Of a stretch of 64,000 nucleotides of DNA, positions 1 through 9,172 are shown piece after piece. The stretch comes from Micromonospora ferruginea. GTDB lineage: Bacteria; Actinomycetota; Actinomycetes; Mycobacteriales; Micromonosporaceae. Below the pieces are notes generated by a model. That model saw nothing but the letters and a program-made list of their open reading frames with translations. It searched no databases and was not told the origin of the DNA. Within the stretch, counting starts at the first letter, position 1. Each line of letters begins with the position of its first letter. Position numbers and translations under genes: made by a program. The stretch spans positions 740,001 to 804,000 of the forward strand of contig NZ_CP059322.2 in the NCBI RefSeq assembly GCF_013694245.2, read 5' to 3'.

Positions 1-106
1 GGCGTGTTGCCGGCGGGACTGATGTGACGGACGAGACACGGGTGGCCCCTTACCGCGCGAAATCTCCGCTTTCGCAGCCGGTGAGCTCGCACGGACCCGG
101 GAGGGC

Positions 107-137
107 TTGCACGCTGTGGTAATGCAGCGGGTAGGCT
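107..137 (+). promoter_or_regulatory. Possible rpsA promoter
   Basis: A TTGCAC box at 107-112 and a TAGGCT box at 132-137 are separated by 19 nt, slightly long for a housekeeping sigma factor. They lie about 180 nt upstream of the rpsA start, leaving a long leader. The rest of 1-317 shows no convincing gene. Assigned from box similarity only. Confidence 0.4.
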
Positions 138-317
138 AGACGATGCGCTCGCGGATCGTGTGCCTCGGCAGGGAGCAGGTGCGCGGTCACCGGAGCCACT
201 AATGATCTTCTCGCGTCGATCGTTCGGTGTGCCCGGCGGCGGATCCGTTGGCGCGGAAGAGTCACCGCGACACCCATGCCCGCTGTGACAACCCATCCGA
301 CCGGAGCAACCGCCCAC

Positions 318-1814
318 ATGACGAGCAGCATCGAGGCCACCTCGAGCGCCAACAAGGTCACGCACGACGATCTCGGCTCTGAGGAAGCTTTCCTCGCCGC
401 TATCGACGAGACCATCAAGTACTTCAACGACGGCGACATTGTCGAAGGCACCGTCGTCAAGGTCGATCGGGACGAGGTCCTGCTCGACATCGGCTACAAG
501 ACCGAGGGCGTGATCCCCTCTCGGGAGCTGTCGATCAAGCACGACGTGGACCCGGCCGAGGTGGTTTCGGTCGGCGACCACATCGAGGCCCTCGTCCTCC
601 AGAAGGAGGACAAGGAGGGTCGGCTGATCCTCTCCAAGAAGCGGGCGCAGTACGAGCGGGCCTGGGGCACGATCGAGAAGATCAAGGACGAGGACGGTGT
701 CGTCCGCGGCTCGGTCATCGAGGTCGTCAAGGGTGGTCTCATCCTCGACATCGGCCTCCGTGGCTTCCTGCCGGCGTCGCTGGTCGAGATGCGGCGGGTG
801 CGTGACCTGCAGCCGTACGTCGGCCGCGAGCTCGAGGCCAAGATCATCGAGCTGGACAAGAACCGCAACAACGTGGTCCTGTCCCGCCGGGCCTGGCTGG
901 AGCAGACGCAGTCCGAGGTGCGCACCGAGTTCCTCAACAAGCTGCAGAAGGGCCAGGTCCGCAAGGGCGTCGTCTCGTCGATCGTCAACTTCGGCGCGTT
1001 CGTCGACCTGGGCGGCGTGGACGGCCTCGTGCACGTCTCCGAGCTGTCCTGGAAGCACATCGACCACCCGTCCGAGGTCGTCGAGGTGGGCCAGGAGGTC
1101 GAGGTCGAGGTCCTGGACGTCGACCTGGACCGCGAGCGGGTCTCGCTGTCGCTGAAGGCGACGCAGGAGGACCCGTGGCGTCAGTTCGCCCGCACCCACG
1201 CGATCCAGCAGATCGTGCCGGGTAAGGTCACCAAGCTGGTGCCGTTCGGCGCGTTCGTCCGGGTGGACGACGGCATCGAGGGCCTGGTCCACATCTCCGA
1301 GCTGGCCGAGCGCCACGTGGAGATCCCGGAGCAGGTCGTGCAGGTCGGCTCCGAGGTCATGGTCAAGGTCATCGACATCGACCTGGAGCGCCGCCGGATC
1401 TCGCTGTCGCTCAAGCAGGCCAACGAGGGCTTCGTCGAGGGCGAGGAGCACTTCGACCCGACCCTCTACGGCATGGCTGCCACGTACGACAACGAGGGCA
1501 ACTACATCTACCCGGAGGGCTTCGACCCGGAGACGGGCGAGTGGCTCGAGGGCTACGACAAGCAGCGGGAGACCTGGGAGAACCAGTACGCCGAGGCGCG
1601 TCAGCGTTGGGAGGCCCACACCAAGCAGGTGCAGACCTCCCGCGCCGCCGACGCCGAGGCCGCTGCCAACCCGGCTCCGGCCACCAGCGCGTCGACCTCC
1701 ACCTCCTCCTCGACCTCGTCGGCCCCGAGCCGTCAGGCCGAGGAGCCGGCCGGCACGCTGGCCACCGACGAGGCGCTCGCCGCGCTGCGCGAGAAGCTCG
1801 CCGGCGGCAAGTGA
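318..1814 (+). CDS. rpsA: 30S ribosomal protein S1
   Basis: Ribosomal protein S1 binds mRNA and helps bring it to the 30S subunit. The 498-residue product has four S1 (OB-fold) repeats, at about residues 36-105, 120-187, 207-277 and 293-362, each with the typical G-x-V-x-x-x-V opening and a GLVHVSELS-like or equivalent strand. A low-complexity Ser/Thr/Ala/Pro tail follows (about 440-480). Four repeats rather than the six of E. coli is normal for actinobacteria. I chose the ATG at 318 (MTSSIEATSS) over an in-frame upstream ATG at 276 because the family usually begins close to the acidic DDLGSEEAFL stretch. coaE follows, as is common in actinobacteria. Confidence 0.97.
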   Translation: MTSSIEATSSANKVTHDDLGSEEAFLAAIDETIKYFNDGDIVEGTVVKVDRDEVLLDIGYKTEGVIPSRELSIKHDVDPAEVVSVGDHIEALVLQKEDKEGRLILSKKRAQYERAWGTIEKIKDEDGVVRGSVIEVVKGGLILDIGLRGFLPASLVEMRRVRDLQPYVGRELEAKIIELDKNRNNVVLSRRAWLEQTQSEVRTEFLNKLQKGQVRKGVVSSIVNFGAFVDLGGVDGLVHVSELSWKHIDHPSEVVEVGQEVEVEVLDVDLDRERVSLSLKATQEDPWRQFARTHAIQQIVPGKVTKLVPFGAFVRVDDGIEGLVHISELAERHVEIPEQVVQVGSEVMVKVIDIDLERRRISLSLKQANEGFVEGEEHFDPTLYGMAATYDNEGNYIYPEGFDPETGEWLEGYDKQRETWENQYAEARQRWEAHTKQVQTSRAADAEAAANPAPATSASTSTSSSTSSAPSRQAEEPAGTLATDEALAALREKLAGGK

Positions 1815-1819
1815 CCGTC

Positions 1820-1841
1820 GGTCCGTCCCACCGGACGGACC
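1820..1841 (+). terminator. Hairpin just after rpsA
   Basis: A perfect 9-bp inverted repeat (GGTCCGTCC / GGACGGACC) with a 4-nt loop begins 6 nt after the rpsA stop codon. There is no U tract, as is usual for high-GC actinobacterial terminators. Confidence 0.6.
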
Positions 1842-1853
1842 AGCTCTGACGAC

Positions 1854-1902
1854 GGGCCCCGTCCCCGCGTTCCGCACCAACGGAGCGCCGGGGGCGGGGC
1901 CC
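1854..1902 (+). terminator. Second, larger hairpin between rpsA and coaE
   Basis: A GC-rich stem pairs 1854-1866 with 1890-1902 (GGGCCCCGTCCCC against GGGGGCGGGGCCC, one wobble). Its 23-nt loop can fold again through GCG/CGC and CCG/CGG. It is probably part of the rpsA termination region. Confidence 0.6.
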
Positions 1903-1967
1903 GCGGTCGTCTTCCGGGTCGGCGAGCCCGGTTTGGCGCGGGCCGGGTGATCGGGTTGACTGTCCGG

Positions 1968-3146
1968 ATGCTGAAGGTGGGGCTGACGGGCGGGATCGGT
2001 TCCGGCAAGAGCGCGGTGGCGAGCCGCCTCGCGGGGCTCGGCGCGGTGGTCGTCGACTCGGACCGGATCGCCCGCGAGATCGTCGCCCCCGGCACCGAGG
2101 GGCTGGCCGAGGTGGTCGCCGCGTTCTCCGACCGGGTCCTCGGCCCCGATGGCGCGCTGGACCGCGACGCCCTGGGCGGGGTGGTCTTCGCCGACGAGTC
2201 GGCGCGCCGCCGGCTGGAGGCGATCACCCACCCCCGGGTACGCGCGCGGGCGGCCGAACTGGTCGCCGCGGCGCCCGCCGACGCGGTCGTGGTCAACGAC
2301 GTGCCGCTGTTGGTCGAGGTGGGTCTCGCGCCGACGTACCACCTGGTGCTCGTGGTGCAGACGGCGGTGCCGACCCGGTTGGCGCGGCTGTCGCGCGACC
2401 GGGGGATGGATCCGGCCGAGGCCGAGCGGCGGATCGCCGCGCAGGCCGACGACGCCCGCCGGCAGGCGGCGGCGGACGTGCTGCTCACCAACGACGGCAC
2501 GCTCGCCGACCTGCACGGCGCGGTGGACGACCTCTGGCGCGACCGGCTGCTGCCCTACGAGCGCCACGTCCGCGAGCGACGCGCGGTGCGTCCCGACCGG
2601 TCGACGCTCGCCGAGCCCGACCCGACCTGGGCCGAGCAGTACGCCCGACTGGCCGCCCGGATCCGGCACGCCGCCGGTGGCGACCTCCGGGTCGACCACG
2701 TCGGGTCCACCGCGGTGCCCGGCCTGAGCGCGCCGGACGTCATCGACGTCCAGCTCACCGTGCCCTCGCTGGCGGAGGCGGACGGCCCGCTCGCCGACCG
2801 GTTGGCCGAGGCGGGCTTTCCCCGACTGCCCGGCGAGTGGTGGGACGCGCCGCGCCGGCCCGACCGGGTGCACTGGGCGAAGCGGGTGCACGCCGGCGCG
2901 GACCCGGGTCGTCCGGCGGTCGTCCACCTGCGGGCGGCCGGCTCGGCCGGCTGGCGCCACGCGTTGCTGATGCGCGACCACCTCCGCGCCGATCCGGCGC
3001 GGCGGGCCGCGTACCTGCAGGTCAAGCGGGACCTGGTGGCGACCGCGCCGGAGAGCGCCGAGCAGGGCACGCTCACCGACCCGTGGTTCGACGAGGAGCA
3101 CCTGCGGGCCGAGAAGTGGGCCGCGCAGACCGGCTGGCGGCCCTGA
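1968..3146 (+). CDS. coaE: Dephospho-CoA kinase fused to a GrpB-like domain
   Basis: Catalyses the last step of coenzyme A synthesis, phosphorylating the 3'-hydroxyl of dephospho-CoA with ATP. The N-terminal ~200 residues are the kinase, with P-loop GGIGSGKS at about residues 7-14. The C-terminal ~185 residues resemble the GrpB/UPF0157 nucleotidyltransferase-fold family (DHVGSTAVPGL motif near residue 245). This two-domain form is known in actinobacteria, including mycobacteria. Total length is 392 residues. The ATG at 1968 directly precedes the conserved LKVGLTGGIG start; an upstream in-frame GTG at 1947 would add seven unconserved residues. What the GrpB domain does for the kinase is not known to me. 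Confidence 0.95.
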   Translation: MLKVGLTGGIGSGKSAVASRLAGLGAVVVDSDRIAREIVAPGTEGLAEVVAAFSDRVLGPDGALDRDALGGVVFADESARRRLEAITHPRVRARAAELVAAAPADAVVVNDVPLLVEVGLAPTYHLVLVVQTAVPTRLARLSRDRGMDPAEAERRIAAQADDARRQAAADVLLTNDGTLADLHGAVDDLWRDRLLPYERHVRERRAVRPDRSTLAEPDPTWAEQYARLAARIRHAAGGDLRVDHVGSTAVPGLSAPDVIDVQLTVPSLAEADGPLADRLAEAGFPRLPGEWWDAPRRPDRVHWAKRVHAGADPGRPAVVHLRAAGSAGWRHALLMRDHLRADPARRAAYLQVKRDLVATAPESAEQGTLTDPWFDEEHLRAEKWAAQTGWRP

Positions 3147-3154
3147 CCCACGGC

Positions 3155-4678
3155 TCAGGAGGCCGTCGCGGGGCCGGGGGAGAGGTCGAGGCGGAGCCAC
3201 ACGCCGCGCCCGCTGCGCAGCTCCAGCCGGTGCGGCAGCCCGGTCCGGTCGAGCCACCAGCGCAGGCCGCCGGGCACCTCCACGACGTCGACCGTCCGGT
3301 CGGCCGCCTGGTCCTCCCGGATCCGGACCGCCGGTCCGTCCGGGGGGTGGACGCCGGCCAGCAGCGACGTGGAGAGCAGTCGGTCCACCTCGTCGCCGGG
3401 TCCGGGGGGCGCGGGATCGTCCGGGTGGGCCACGGCGCCGGCGTGGACCTCGCGCCGGGTGCGCCGGCCGGTGTCCGCGTCGGTCACGGTGACGGCGGCG
3501 GAGGCCCTCGTCCAGCTCAGCGTGCCGGTGCCGTCGAGGTTGGCGGACGGGCCGAACGGGGCGGCCACGGACAGCGTCGCGCCGCCGGCGGCCCGGAGTC
3601 GAGCGGGCAGCCGGGCCAGCCGGTCGGCCTCGTCGTCGGTCAGCGGCCGGGGTTGGCCGGGCCGACCGCCGAGCGCGTCGATCGGGTGCGTGGTGGGCCG
3701 GTCCACGCGCACCAGGTCGACCGTGACCGCCGTGCCGTCGGGCAGCCGGCCGGTGAGCCGGTGCAGCCGGGCGTCCCGGTCGAGCCAGAGCGTCGGCCGG
3801 GGGTCGCCGGTCGGGACGGCCAGCGGGGCCCGGAGCACGTCCACGCCGACGCCGGCGATGCTCTCCCGGCGCAGCCAGCGGCCGTCCCGCCCGACCGGGT
3901 CGACCCGGTCCGCGCCGAGTCCGAGCAGCAGGTCGCGGACCGCGTCCAGGCCGCGCCCGGCGACCGGCTCGCGGAGCCGCCACCGGTCCTCCGGCGGCAC
4001 CAGCGGGGGACGTGCGGGCGTGGGCAGCGCGGTCGCGTCGGGGCGGACCAGCAGCGTCGACGCGGTGGCCTGGACGAGCCCCCGGTCGGCCCCCGCGCCG
4101 GGCCCGCCGACGTCCAGGTAGACCAGCGGCCGGGCCCAGTCGACCCAGCCGAGCAGGTCGGTCCGGTCCCGGCCGGCGCCGACGGTGACCCGGACGCCGG
4201 CGCGGACGTCACGCAGGTTGGTGACCCGCAGCGCGGCCACCCGGTCCGCCTCGGCCGCGCTCAGCGGGCGCTCCCCGTCACCCGGGCCGGGCTGCGGCGG
4301 CCCGCTGAGCAGGCCGGTGACCAGGACGGTCGCCGAGGCCGCGGCGGCCACCACGAGCGCGGCCAGCGCGGCTCGCCGCCGGGTCGGGCGCTCGGGCGGG
4401 TCGTCCGCGCCGTCCAGCGCGGGGTCGCCGCCCGCCGCGGCGGCCGGCGGGCGGCCGGCGGCGGGATCGGTGCGCCGGCGACGGCCGGTGGCCGGGCGGG
4501 CCGGGGTGTTGGTGCGGCCGCGACGGTGACCTCGGCCCGGTTCGCGGGGGACCGGCTGGTCGCCGCCGCCGCGCGCGGTGGACCGGTGCGGGCGGCCCAC
4601 GGCGCGCTGCCGGGCCGGCTCCGGCGCTTCGCCGGGCGCGTGGTCGCGTCGCGGCCGGCGATCGGGAGAGGTCTCCAC
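3155..4678 (-). CDS. Uncharacterised membrane-anchored protein
   Basis: I do not recognise a named family. The 507-residue product has a long basic, proline-rich N-terminal region (first ~110 residues). One predicted membrane segment follows (AALVVAAAASATVLVTGLL, about residues 115-133), then a ~370-residue domain presumably outside the cell. That layout suggests a type II membrane protein. The soluble part has repeated R-L-T-G/D-R-D-A-R-L-H-type strands, somewhat like LolA/LppX-type beta-sheets, but this is weak. The start is uncertain: I chose GTG at 4678, while the frame stays open to 4900. It converges on coaE, with 8 nt between the two ends. Confidence 0.65.
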   Translation of the reverse strand: METSPDRRPRRDHAPGEAPEPARQRAVGRPHRSTARGGGDQPVPREPGRGHRRGRTNTPARPATGRRRRTDPAAGRPPAAAAGGDPALDGADDPPERPTRRRAALAALVVAAAASATVLVTGLLSGPPQPGPGDGERPLSAAEADRVAALRVTNLRDVRAGVRVTVGAGRDRTDLLGWVDWARPLVYLDVGGPGAGADRGLVQATASTLLVRPDATALPTPARPPLVPPEDRWRLREPVAGRGLDAVRDLLLGLGADRVDPVGRDGRWLRRESIAGVGVDVLRAPLAVPTGDPRPTLWLDRDARLHRLTGRLPDGTAVTVDLVRVDRPTTHPIDALGGRPGQPRPLTDDEADRLARLPARLRAAGGATLSVAAPFGPSANLDGTGTLSWTRASAAVTVTDADTGRRTRREVHAGAVAHPDDPAPPGPGDEVDRLLSTSLLAGVHPPDGPAVRIREDQAADRTVDVVEVPGGLRWWLDRTGLPHRLELRSGRGVWLRLDLSPGPATAS

Positions 4679-4967
4679 GAGTGGAGAACGCGAGGACGGG
4701 GTTCCGGGTGACGTGGCAGGGGCGCTCGCGGCGGCCGGTGAGCGCCTCAGCGCGACCACCGTGGGCGCGCACGCCGGTCGTCCCGGGTGCTGCGGCCCCT
4801 GGCGCCGGGGGCGGCCGGGCCCCGCGAGGGGGCGGCCACCGGCCCGGTCGGCCGCCGCGAGCGGCCTACGGTACGAGGGTAGTCCGGTGAGATGAGCCAC
4901 ACAATGGGAATATCGAAGCCGGTCAGGGACGGTCCGTGGTCGGGCCGGAAGTGTCGGACCGCGGGCG

Positions 4968-4973
4968 TACCGT
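4968..4973 (+). promoter_or_regulatory. -10 box of uvrB, probably leaderless
   Basis: TACCGT ends 7 nt before the uvrB ATG and there is no Shine-Dalgarno sequence, so the transcript probably starts at or next to the start codon. I saw no actinobacterial LexA box (GAAC-N4-GTTC) in 4679-4980, which otherwise holds no convincing gene. Confidence 0.55.
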
Positions 4974-4980
4974 TGGTGTC

Positions 4981-7092
4981 ATGGCGCTCGACATTCCCCG
5001 GCTCGACGGCCGTTTCCAGGTCGTCAGCGACTTCCAGCCGGCCGGCGACCAGCCGGCGGCCATCGACGACCTTGAGCGACGTGTGCGGCGCGGCGACCGC
5101 AACACGGTGCTGCTCGGCGCGACCGGCACCGGCAAGAGCGCCACCACGGCGTGGCTGGTCGAGCGGTTGCAGCGGCCCACCCTGGTGCTCGCGCCCAACA
5201 AGACCCTCGCCGCGCAGCTGGCCAAGGAGTTCAGCGAGCTGCTGCCGCACAACGCGGTCGAATACTTCGTCTCCTACTACGACTACTACCAGCCCGAGGC
5301 CTACATCCCGCAGACCGACACCTACATCGAGAAGGACTCCTCGATCAACGAGGAGGTCGAGCGGCTGCGGCACTCGGCCACGATGTCGCTGCTCACCCGG
5401 CGGGACGTGATCGTGGTCGCGACCGTGTCGGCGATCTACGGCCTGGGCACGCCGGAGGAATACCTCGACCGCGCGGTGCGGGCCGCGGTGGGGCAGGAGC
5501 TCGACCGCGACCAGTTGCTGCGTCGGCTGGTCGACATCCAGTACACCCGTAACGACATGGCCTTCCAGCGCGGCACCTTCCGGGTGCGCGGTGACACGCT
5601 GGAGATCATCCCGGCCTACGAGGAGCTGGCCGTCCGGATCGAGCTGTTCGGCGACGAGATCGAGAAGCTCTACTACCTCAACCCGTTGACCGGTGACGTG
5701 GTCCGCGAGGTGGACAGCCTGGTCATCTTCCCGGCGACGCACTACGCGGCCGGCCCGGAGCGGATGGAGCGGGCCATCCGCGACATCGAGGCCGAGCTGG
5801 CCGAGCGGCTGGCCGAGCTGGAGCGGCAGGGCAAGCTGCTGGAGGCGCAGCGACTGCGGATGCGCACCACCTACGACATCGAGATGATGCGGCAGGTCGG
5901 TTTCTGCTCCGGCATCGAGAACTACTCCATGCACATGGACGGCCGGTTGCCCGGCAGCCCGCCGCACTGCCTGCTCGACTACTTCCCCGACGACTTCCTC
6001 ACCGTGGTCGACGAGTCGCACGTGACCATCCCGCAGATCGGCGGGATGTACGAGGGCGACGCCTCCCGCAAGCGGATGCTGATCGACCACGGCTTCCGGC
6101 TGCCCAGCGCCGCCGACAACCGGCCGCTGCGCTTCGACGAATACCTGGAGCGGGTGGGCCAGTCGGTCTTCCTCTCCGCCACCCCCGGGCCGTGGGAGCT
6201 GGAGCAGGCCAAGGGCGAGTTCGTCGAGCAGGTGATCCGGCCGACCGGCCTGATCGACCCCGAGGTGGTGGTCAAGCCGACCAAGGGGCAGATCGACGAC
6301 CTCATGCACGAGATCAAGCTGCGCACCGAGCGCGACGAGCGGGTGCTGGTCACCACGCTGACCAAGAAGATGGCCGAGGATCTCTCCGACTACCTCCTGG
6401 AGAACGGCATCCGGGTGCGCTACCTGCACTCCGAGGTGGACACGCTGCGCCGCGTCGAGCTGCTGAGCGAGCTGCGCAAGGGCGACTACGACGTGCTGGT
6501 CGGCATCAACCTGCTGCGGGAGGGTCTCGACCTGCCCGAGGTCTCCCTGGTGGCGATCCTCGACGCCGACAAGGAGGGCTTCCTGCGCAGCGGCCGGTCG
6601 CTGATCCAGACCATCGGCCGCGCGGCCCGGAACGTCTCCGGCCAGGTCCACATGTACGCCGACAAGATCACCCCGTCGATGGCGTCCGCGATCGACGAGA
6701 CGAACCGGCGTCGGGCCAAGCAGATCGCGCACAACGAGGCGCACGGGATCAGCCCGGAGCCGCTGCGCAAGAAGATCCACGACATCCTCGACGACATCTA
6801 CCGCGAGGCGGAGGACACCGAGAACACCACCGTCGGCGGCGCCGCGCGGCAGCTCTCCCGGGGCAAGGCGCCGGTCAAGGAGACCCGCAGCCGGGGCGGT
6901 CGGGGCGGCGCGGCGACGCCGTCGCGCGAGGGGATGGCCCGGGCCGACCTGGCCAACCTCATCCAGGAGCTCAACGACCAGATGCTGGCCGCCGCGCGGG
7001 AGCTCCAGTTCGAGCTGGCGGCGCGCATCCGCGACGAGGTCGCCGACCTGAAGAAGGAGCTGCGGGGGATGGACGCGGCCGGGGTGCGGTGA
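4981..7092 (+). CDS. uvrB: Excinuclease ABC subunit B
   Basis: Damage-verifying helicase-like subunit of nucleotide excision repair. UvrA loads it onto DNA and UvrC then incises. The 703-residue product has Walker A GATGTGKS at residues 46-53, the beta-hairpin region ([20 protein letters not shown]), helicase motifs DESH and QTIGRAARN, and a C-terminal UVR motif (about 655-695) that contacts UvrC. The conserved start [12 protein letters not shown] selects ATG 4981 over an upstream ATG at 4936. Upstream sequence points to a leaderless message. uvrA and uvrC lie 28 and 32 kb downstream, so uvrB is transcribed on its own. Confidence 0.98.
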   Translation: MALDIPRLDGRFQVVSDFQPAGDQPAAIDDLERRVRRGDRNTVLLGATGTGKSATTAWLVERLQRPTLVLAPNKTLAAQLAKEFSELLPHNAVEYFVSYYDYYQPEAYIPQTDTYIEKDSSINEEVERLRHSATMSLLTRRDVIVVATVSAIYGLGTPEEYLDRAVRAAVGQELDRDQLLRRLVDIQYTRNDMAFQRGTFRVRGDTLEIIPAYEELAVRIELFGDEIEKLYYLNPLTGDVVREVDSLVIFPATHYAAGPERMERAIRDIEAELAERLAELERQGKLLEAQRLRMRTTYDIEMMRQVGFCSGIENYSMHMDGRLPGSPPHCLLDYFPDDFLTVVDESHVTIPQIGGMYEGDASRKRMLIDHGFRLPSAADNRPLRFDEYLERVGQSVFLSATPGPWELEQAKGEFVEQVIRPTGLIDPEVVVKPTKGQIDDLMHEIKLRTERDERVLVTTLTKKMAEDLSDYLLENGIRVRYLHSEVDTLRRVELLSELRKGDYDVLVGINLLREGLDLPEVSLVAILDADKEGFLRSGRSLIQTIGRAARNVSGQVHMYADKITPSMASAIDETNRRRAKQIAHNEAHGISPEPLRKKIHDILDDIYREAEDTENTTVGGAARQLSRGKAPVKETRSRGGRGGAATPSREGMARADLANLIQELNDQMLAAARELQFELAARIRDEVADLKKELRGMDAAGVR

Positions 7093-7123
7093 CGAGCACC
7101 TGTCGCTCTGCGCGAGCGAGGTA

Positions 7124-7152
7124 TTGCCGTGTGTGATGGTCATGCGTACGCT
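7124..7152 (+). promoter_or_regulatory. Promoter for the XRE regulator
   Basis: TTGCCG (7124-7129) and TACGCT (7147-7152) are separated by exactly 17 nt, 17 nt before the ATG of the next gene. A GGGAGG ribosome binding site follows. It lies in the 77-nt gap after uvrB. Confidence 0.55.
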
Positions 7153-7169
7153 CCCAGCGGGAGGCGCGC

Positions 7170-8069
7170 ATGGCGTTGTCAGCAAGTCCTGTGGTGCGGC
7201 GGGTGCGGCTCGGCGTGGAACTGCGCCGGCTGCGCCGCCGTGAGTCGCTCACGCTCGAACAGGTCTGCACCCGGCTCGGGTGGGCGTCCACCTCGAAGCT
7301 GTCTCGCATCGAGCTGGGCCAGAGCCGACCCGACCTGGCCGACGTCCTCGACCTGCTCGACGTCTACGAGGTGCCGTCGCACCAGCGCGACGACCTGATC
7401 GTCATCGCCCGGGACGCCGCCACCGGGCGCGGCTGGTCCAAGGCGCTGGGCGAGATGGGCGAGCGGCAGCGGGCGTACGCGGAGCTGGAGGCGGGCGCCG
7501 AACGCATCGTGGAATACCAACCGGCGCTGGTGCCCGGCCTGCTGCAGACCCCGGCGTACGCCCGGCTGCGGGTGGCGGCCGGGGCGTCGCTGGCCGGCGA
7601 GGTGGACGTGGACGCCGACGTGCGGGCCCGGGCCGTGCGCCAGGAGCTGCTGGTCCGGCCGGATCCGCCGCACTACACCGCGCTGCTCGACGAGCGGGCC
7701 TGCGAGCCGAACGGGCTGCCGGGGGAGGTGTGGCGGGAGCAGGTGCGGCACCTGCTGGCGCTGGCCGAGCGGTCGCACGTGACGATCCGGGTGCTGCCCC
7801 GCGGCGCCTCGTCCGGCGACGACCTGCACCCGCTGGCGCCGTTCTCCTACTACGCCTATCCCGACCCGGACGACCCGCGCACCGTGCTGGTGGAGACGCT
7901 CACCACCGACCTGCGGCTGGTCGCCGAGGCCGACGTGGCGCGCTACGAGCAGGTGATCGAGCGACTGCTCGCGGCGGCGCTGCCGGAGGACGCGACGGTC
8001 GAGCTGCTGACCCGCGGGCTCGGCGCCCCGACGGTGCCCCGGCAGCGCGACCCGCACGAGCTGGAGTGA
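7170..8069 (+). CDS. XRE-family regulator with DUF5753 domain
   Basis: Predicted DNA-binding protein of 299 residues. The N-terminal helix-turn-helix (about residues 8-70: LRRLRRRESLTLEQVCTRLG, STSKLSRIELGQSRP) is the XRE/Cro type. The rest matches the actinobacterial DUF5753 ligand-sensing-like region (EYQPALVPGLLQTPAYARL, LTTDLRLVAEADVARYEQVIERLLAAALP). A GGGAGG ribosome binding site precedes ATG 7170. Proteins of this kind are usually followed by a small DUF397 partner gene, which is absent here: the next gene is convergent. Targets cannot be read from the sequence. Confidence 0.88.
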   Translation: MALSASPVVRRVRLGVELRRLRRRESLTLEQVCTRLGWASTSKLSRIELGQSRPDLADVLDLLDVYEVPSHQRDDLIVIARDAATGRGWSKALGEMGERQRAYAELEAGAERIVEYQPALVPGLLQTPAYARLRVAAGASLAGEVDVDADVRARAVRQELLVRPDPPHYTALLDERACEPNGLPGEVWREQVRHLLALAERSHVTIRVLPRGASSGDDLHPLAPFSYYAYPDPDDPRTVLVETLTTDLRLVAEADVARYEQVIERLLAAALPEDATVELLTRGLGAPTVPRQRDPHELE

Positions 8070-8082
8070 GGCCGCCGCGCGC

Positions 8083-8123
8083 CCACCGGGCCCGGCGCCC
8101 CCGATGCCCGCCGGGACCGGTGG
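8083..8123. terminator. Bidirectional terminator
   Basis: The 15-nt arms 8083-8097 and 8109-8123 pair with one mismatch around an 11-nt loop; flanking CGCGCG tracts can extend the stem. It lies between convergent genes and can serve both. Confidence 0.75.
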
Positions 8124-8162
8124 CCGCGCGTCGCGCGCAGGCTACGTGAGGGGTACGACAGT

Positions 8163-8456
8163 TCAGGCCGGCACGTCGACGAAGTGCTCGACCAGCGGCG
8201 GGCCGGCGAAGTGGGGCCCGATCAGCCCACGCCACCGCCCGAAGCGCTCGGTCTGCCGGAAGTTCACGTCGTGCGCCTCCACCGAGTCCCACTCGACCAG
8301 CAGCACGAACCGGGTGGGCGACTCCACCCCGCGGGTCATCCGCACCGAGCGGCAGCCTTCGCTGCCGGCGAGGATCGGCCGCGCCTGCGCGTAGGCGGCG
8401 GCGAAGTCGTCCTCGTGCCCGGGCGTCACGTCGATCAGCGCGACCTCAAGAACCAT
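8163..8456 (-). CDS. Small ABM-domain protein (putative monooxygenase)
   Basis: A 97-residue single-domain protein of the antibiotic-biosynthesis-monooxygenase (dimeric ferredoxin-like barrel) fold. The start MVLEVALIDVTPGHEDDF, the middle SEGCRSVRMTRGVESPTRFVLLVEWDS and the end FRQTERFGRWRGLIGPHFAGPP match family strands and helices. Members include quinone-forming oxygenases and many stand-alone proteins of unknown role. No biosynthetic cluster surrounds it, so the substrate is unknown. It is divergent from pnuC across a 62-nt gap. Confidence 0.82.
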   Translation of the reverse strand: MVLEVALIDVTPGHEDDFAAAYAQARPILAGSEGCRSVRMTRGVESPTRFVLLVEWDSVEAHDVNFRQTERFGRWRGLIGPHFAGPPLVEHFVDVPA

Positions 8457-8518
8457 GCCCGAAGCCTCCCATGCCGGCGGTCCACCGGTACGCTCCGGGT
8501 GCTCTCGGGGAGGACTTC

Positions 8519-9172
8519 ATGCTCGACTGGCTCACCGGCACCGTGTTCACCGTGTGGGGCGCCGGCACCACCTGGGCCGAGCTGCTCGGCTTCGTCACCG
8601 GCGTGGTCAACGTCTGGCTGGTCGCGCGCCAGCACATCGCGAACTGGGCGATCGGCATCGCCAACGTGCTGCTGCTGATGGTGCTGTTCTGGACCGCCGG
8701 CCTGTACGCCGACGCCGGACTCCAGATCGTCTACGTGGCGCTCGGCGTCTACGGCTGGTGGCACTGGCTGTTCGGCGGTGACCGGCGCGGCCGGCTCACG
8801 GTGGCCCGCACCGGGCGGCGGGAGTGGTGGGCGCTGGGCGCGGCCGGGCTGCTGCTCACCGCCGGGCTGTGGGTGTTCCTGGACCGAGCCACCGACTCCA
8901 CCGTCCCGCTGGCCGACGCGGTCACCACCGCGTTGTCGCTGCTGGCCACCTACGGCCAGACCCGCAAGCTGGTGGAGAGCTGGTGGCTGTGGATCGCCGC
9001 CGACCTGATCTACATCCCGCTCTACGCGTACAAGGGACTCTGGCTGACCGGCGGTCTCTACCTGATCTTCCTGGCTCTCTGCGTGGTCGGCCTGCGGGCC
9101 TGGCGGGCGGACCTGCGCCGGCGCGCGGCGGCCACGCCGGTGCCGCCCGGCCCGGCGCCGGTGGCCGCGTGA
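8519..9172 (+). CDS. pnuC: Nicotinamide riboside/NMN transporter PnuC
   Basis: Membrane carrier for nicotinamide riboside (historically NMN), driven by phosphorylation of the substrate inside the cell. The 217-residue product has about seven hydrophobic segments and family motifs: TWAELLGFVTGVVNVWL, IGIANVLLLMVLFW, GVYGWWHWLFGG, LATYGQTRKLVESWWLWIAADLIYIPLY. ATG 8519 has a GGGGAGG ribosome binding site. Its TGA overlaps the GTG of the next gene by 4 nt, so transporter and kinase are translationally coupled. The pair forms one NAD-salvage unit. Confidence 0.95.
   Translation: MLDWLTGTVFTVWGAGTTWAELLGFVTGVVNVWLVARQHIANWAIGIANVLLLMVLFWTAGLYADAGLQIVYVALGVYGWWHWLFGGDRRGRLTVARTGRREWWALGAAGLLLTAGLWVFLDRATDSTVPLADAVTTALSLLATYGQTRKLVESWWLWIAADLIYIPLYAYKGLWLTGGLYLIFLALCVVGLRAWRADLRRRAAATPVPPGPAPVAA

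Noticed and set aside
2837..4711. 624-codon plus-strand frame over the unknown membrane protein
   Set aside because: Arg/Gly/Ala/Pro-rich without motifs. The minus-strand frame has a convincing membrane helix and normal composition.
4747..7185. 812-codon open frame on the minus strand opposite uvrB
   Set aside because: Antisense shadow of uvrB. Its protein is low-complexity (L/D/V/G/H/R-rich) with no family motifs, as expected for the complement of GC-rich codons.
8163..8456. Part of an antibiotic biosynthetic cluster (ABM domain)
   Set aside because: Neighbours are a regulator, NAD salvage and metal homeostasis genes; no synthase, ligase or other tailoring genes.
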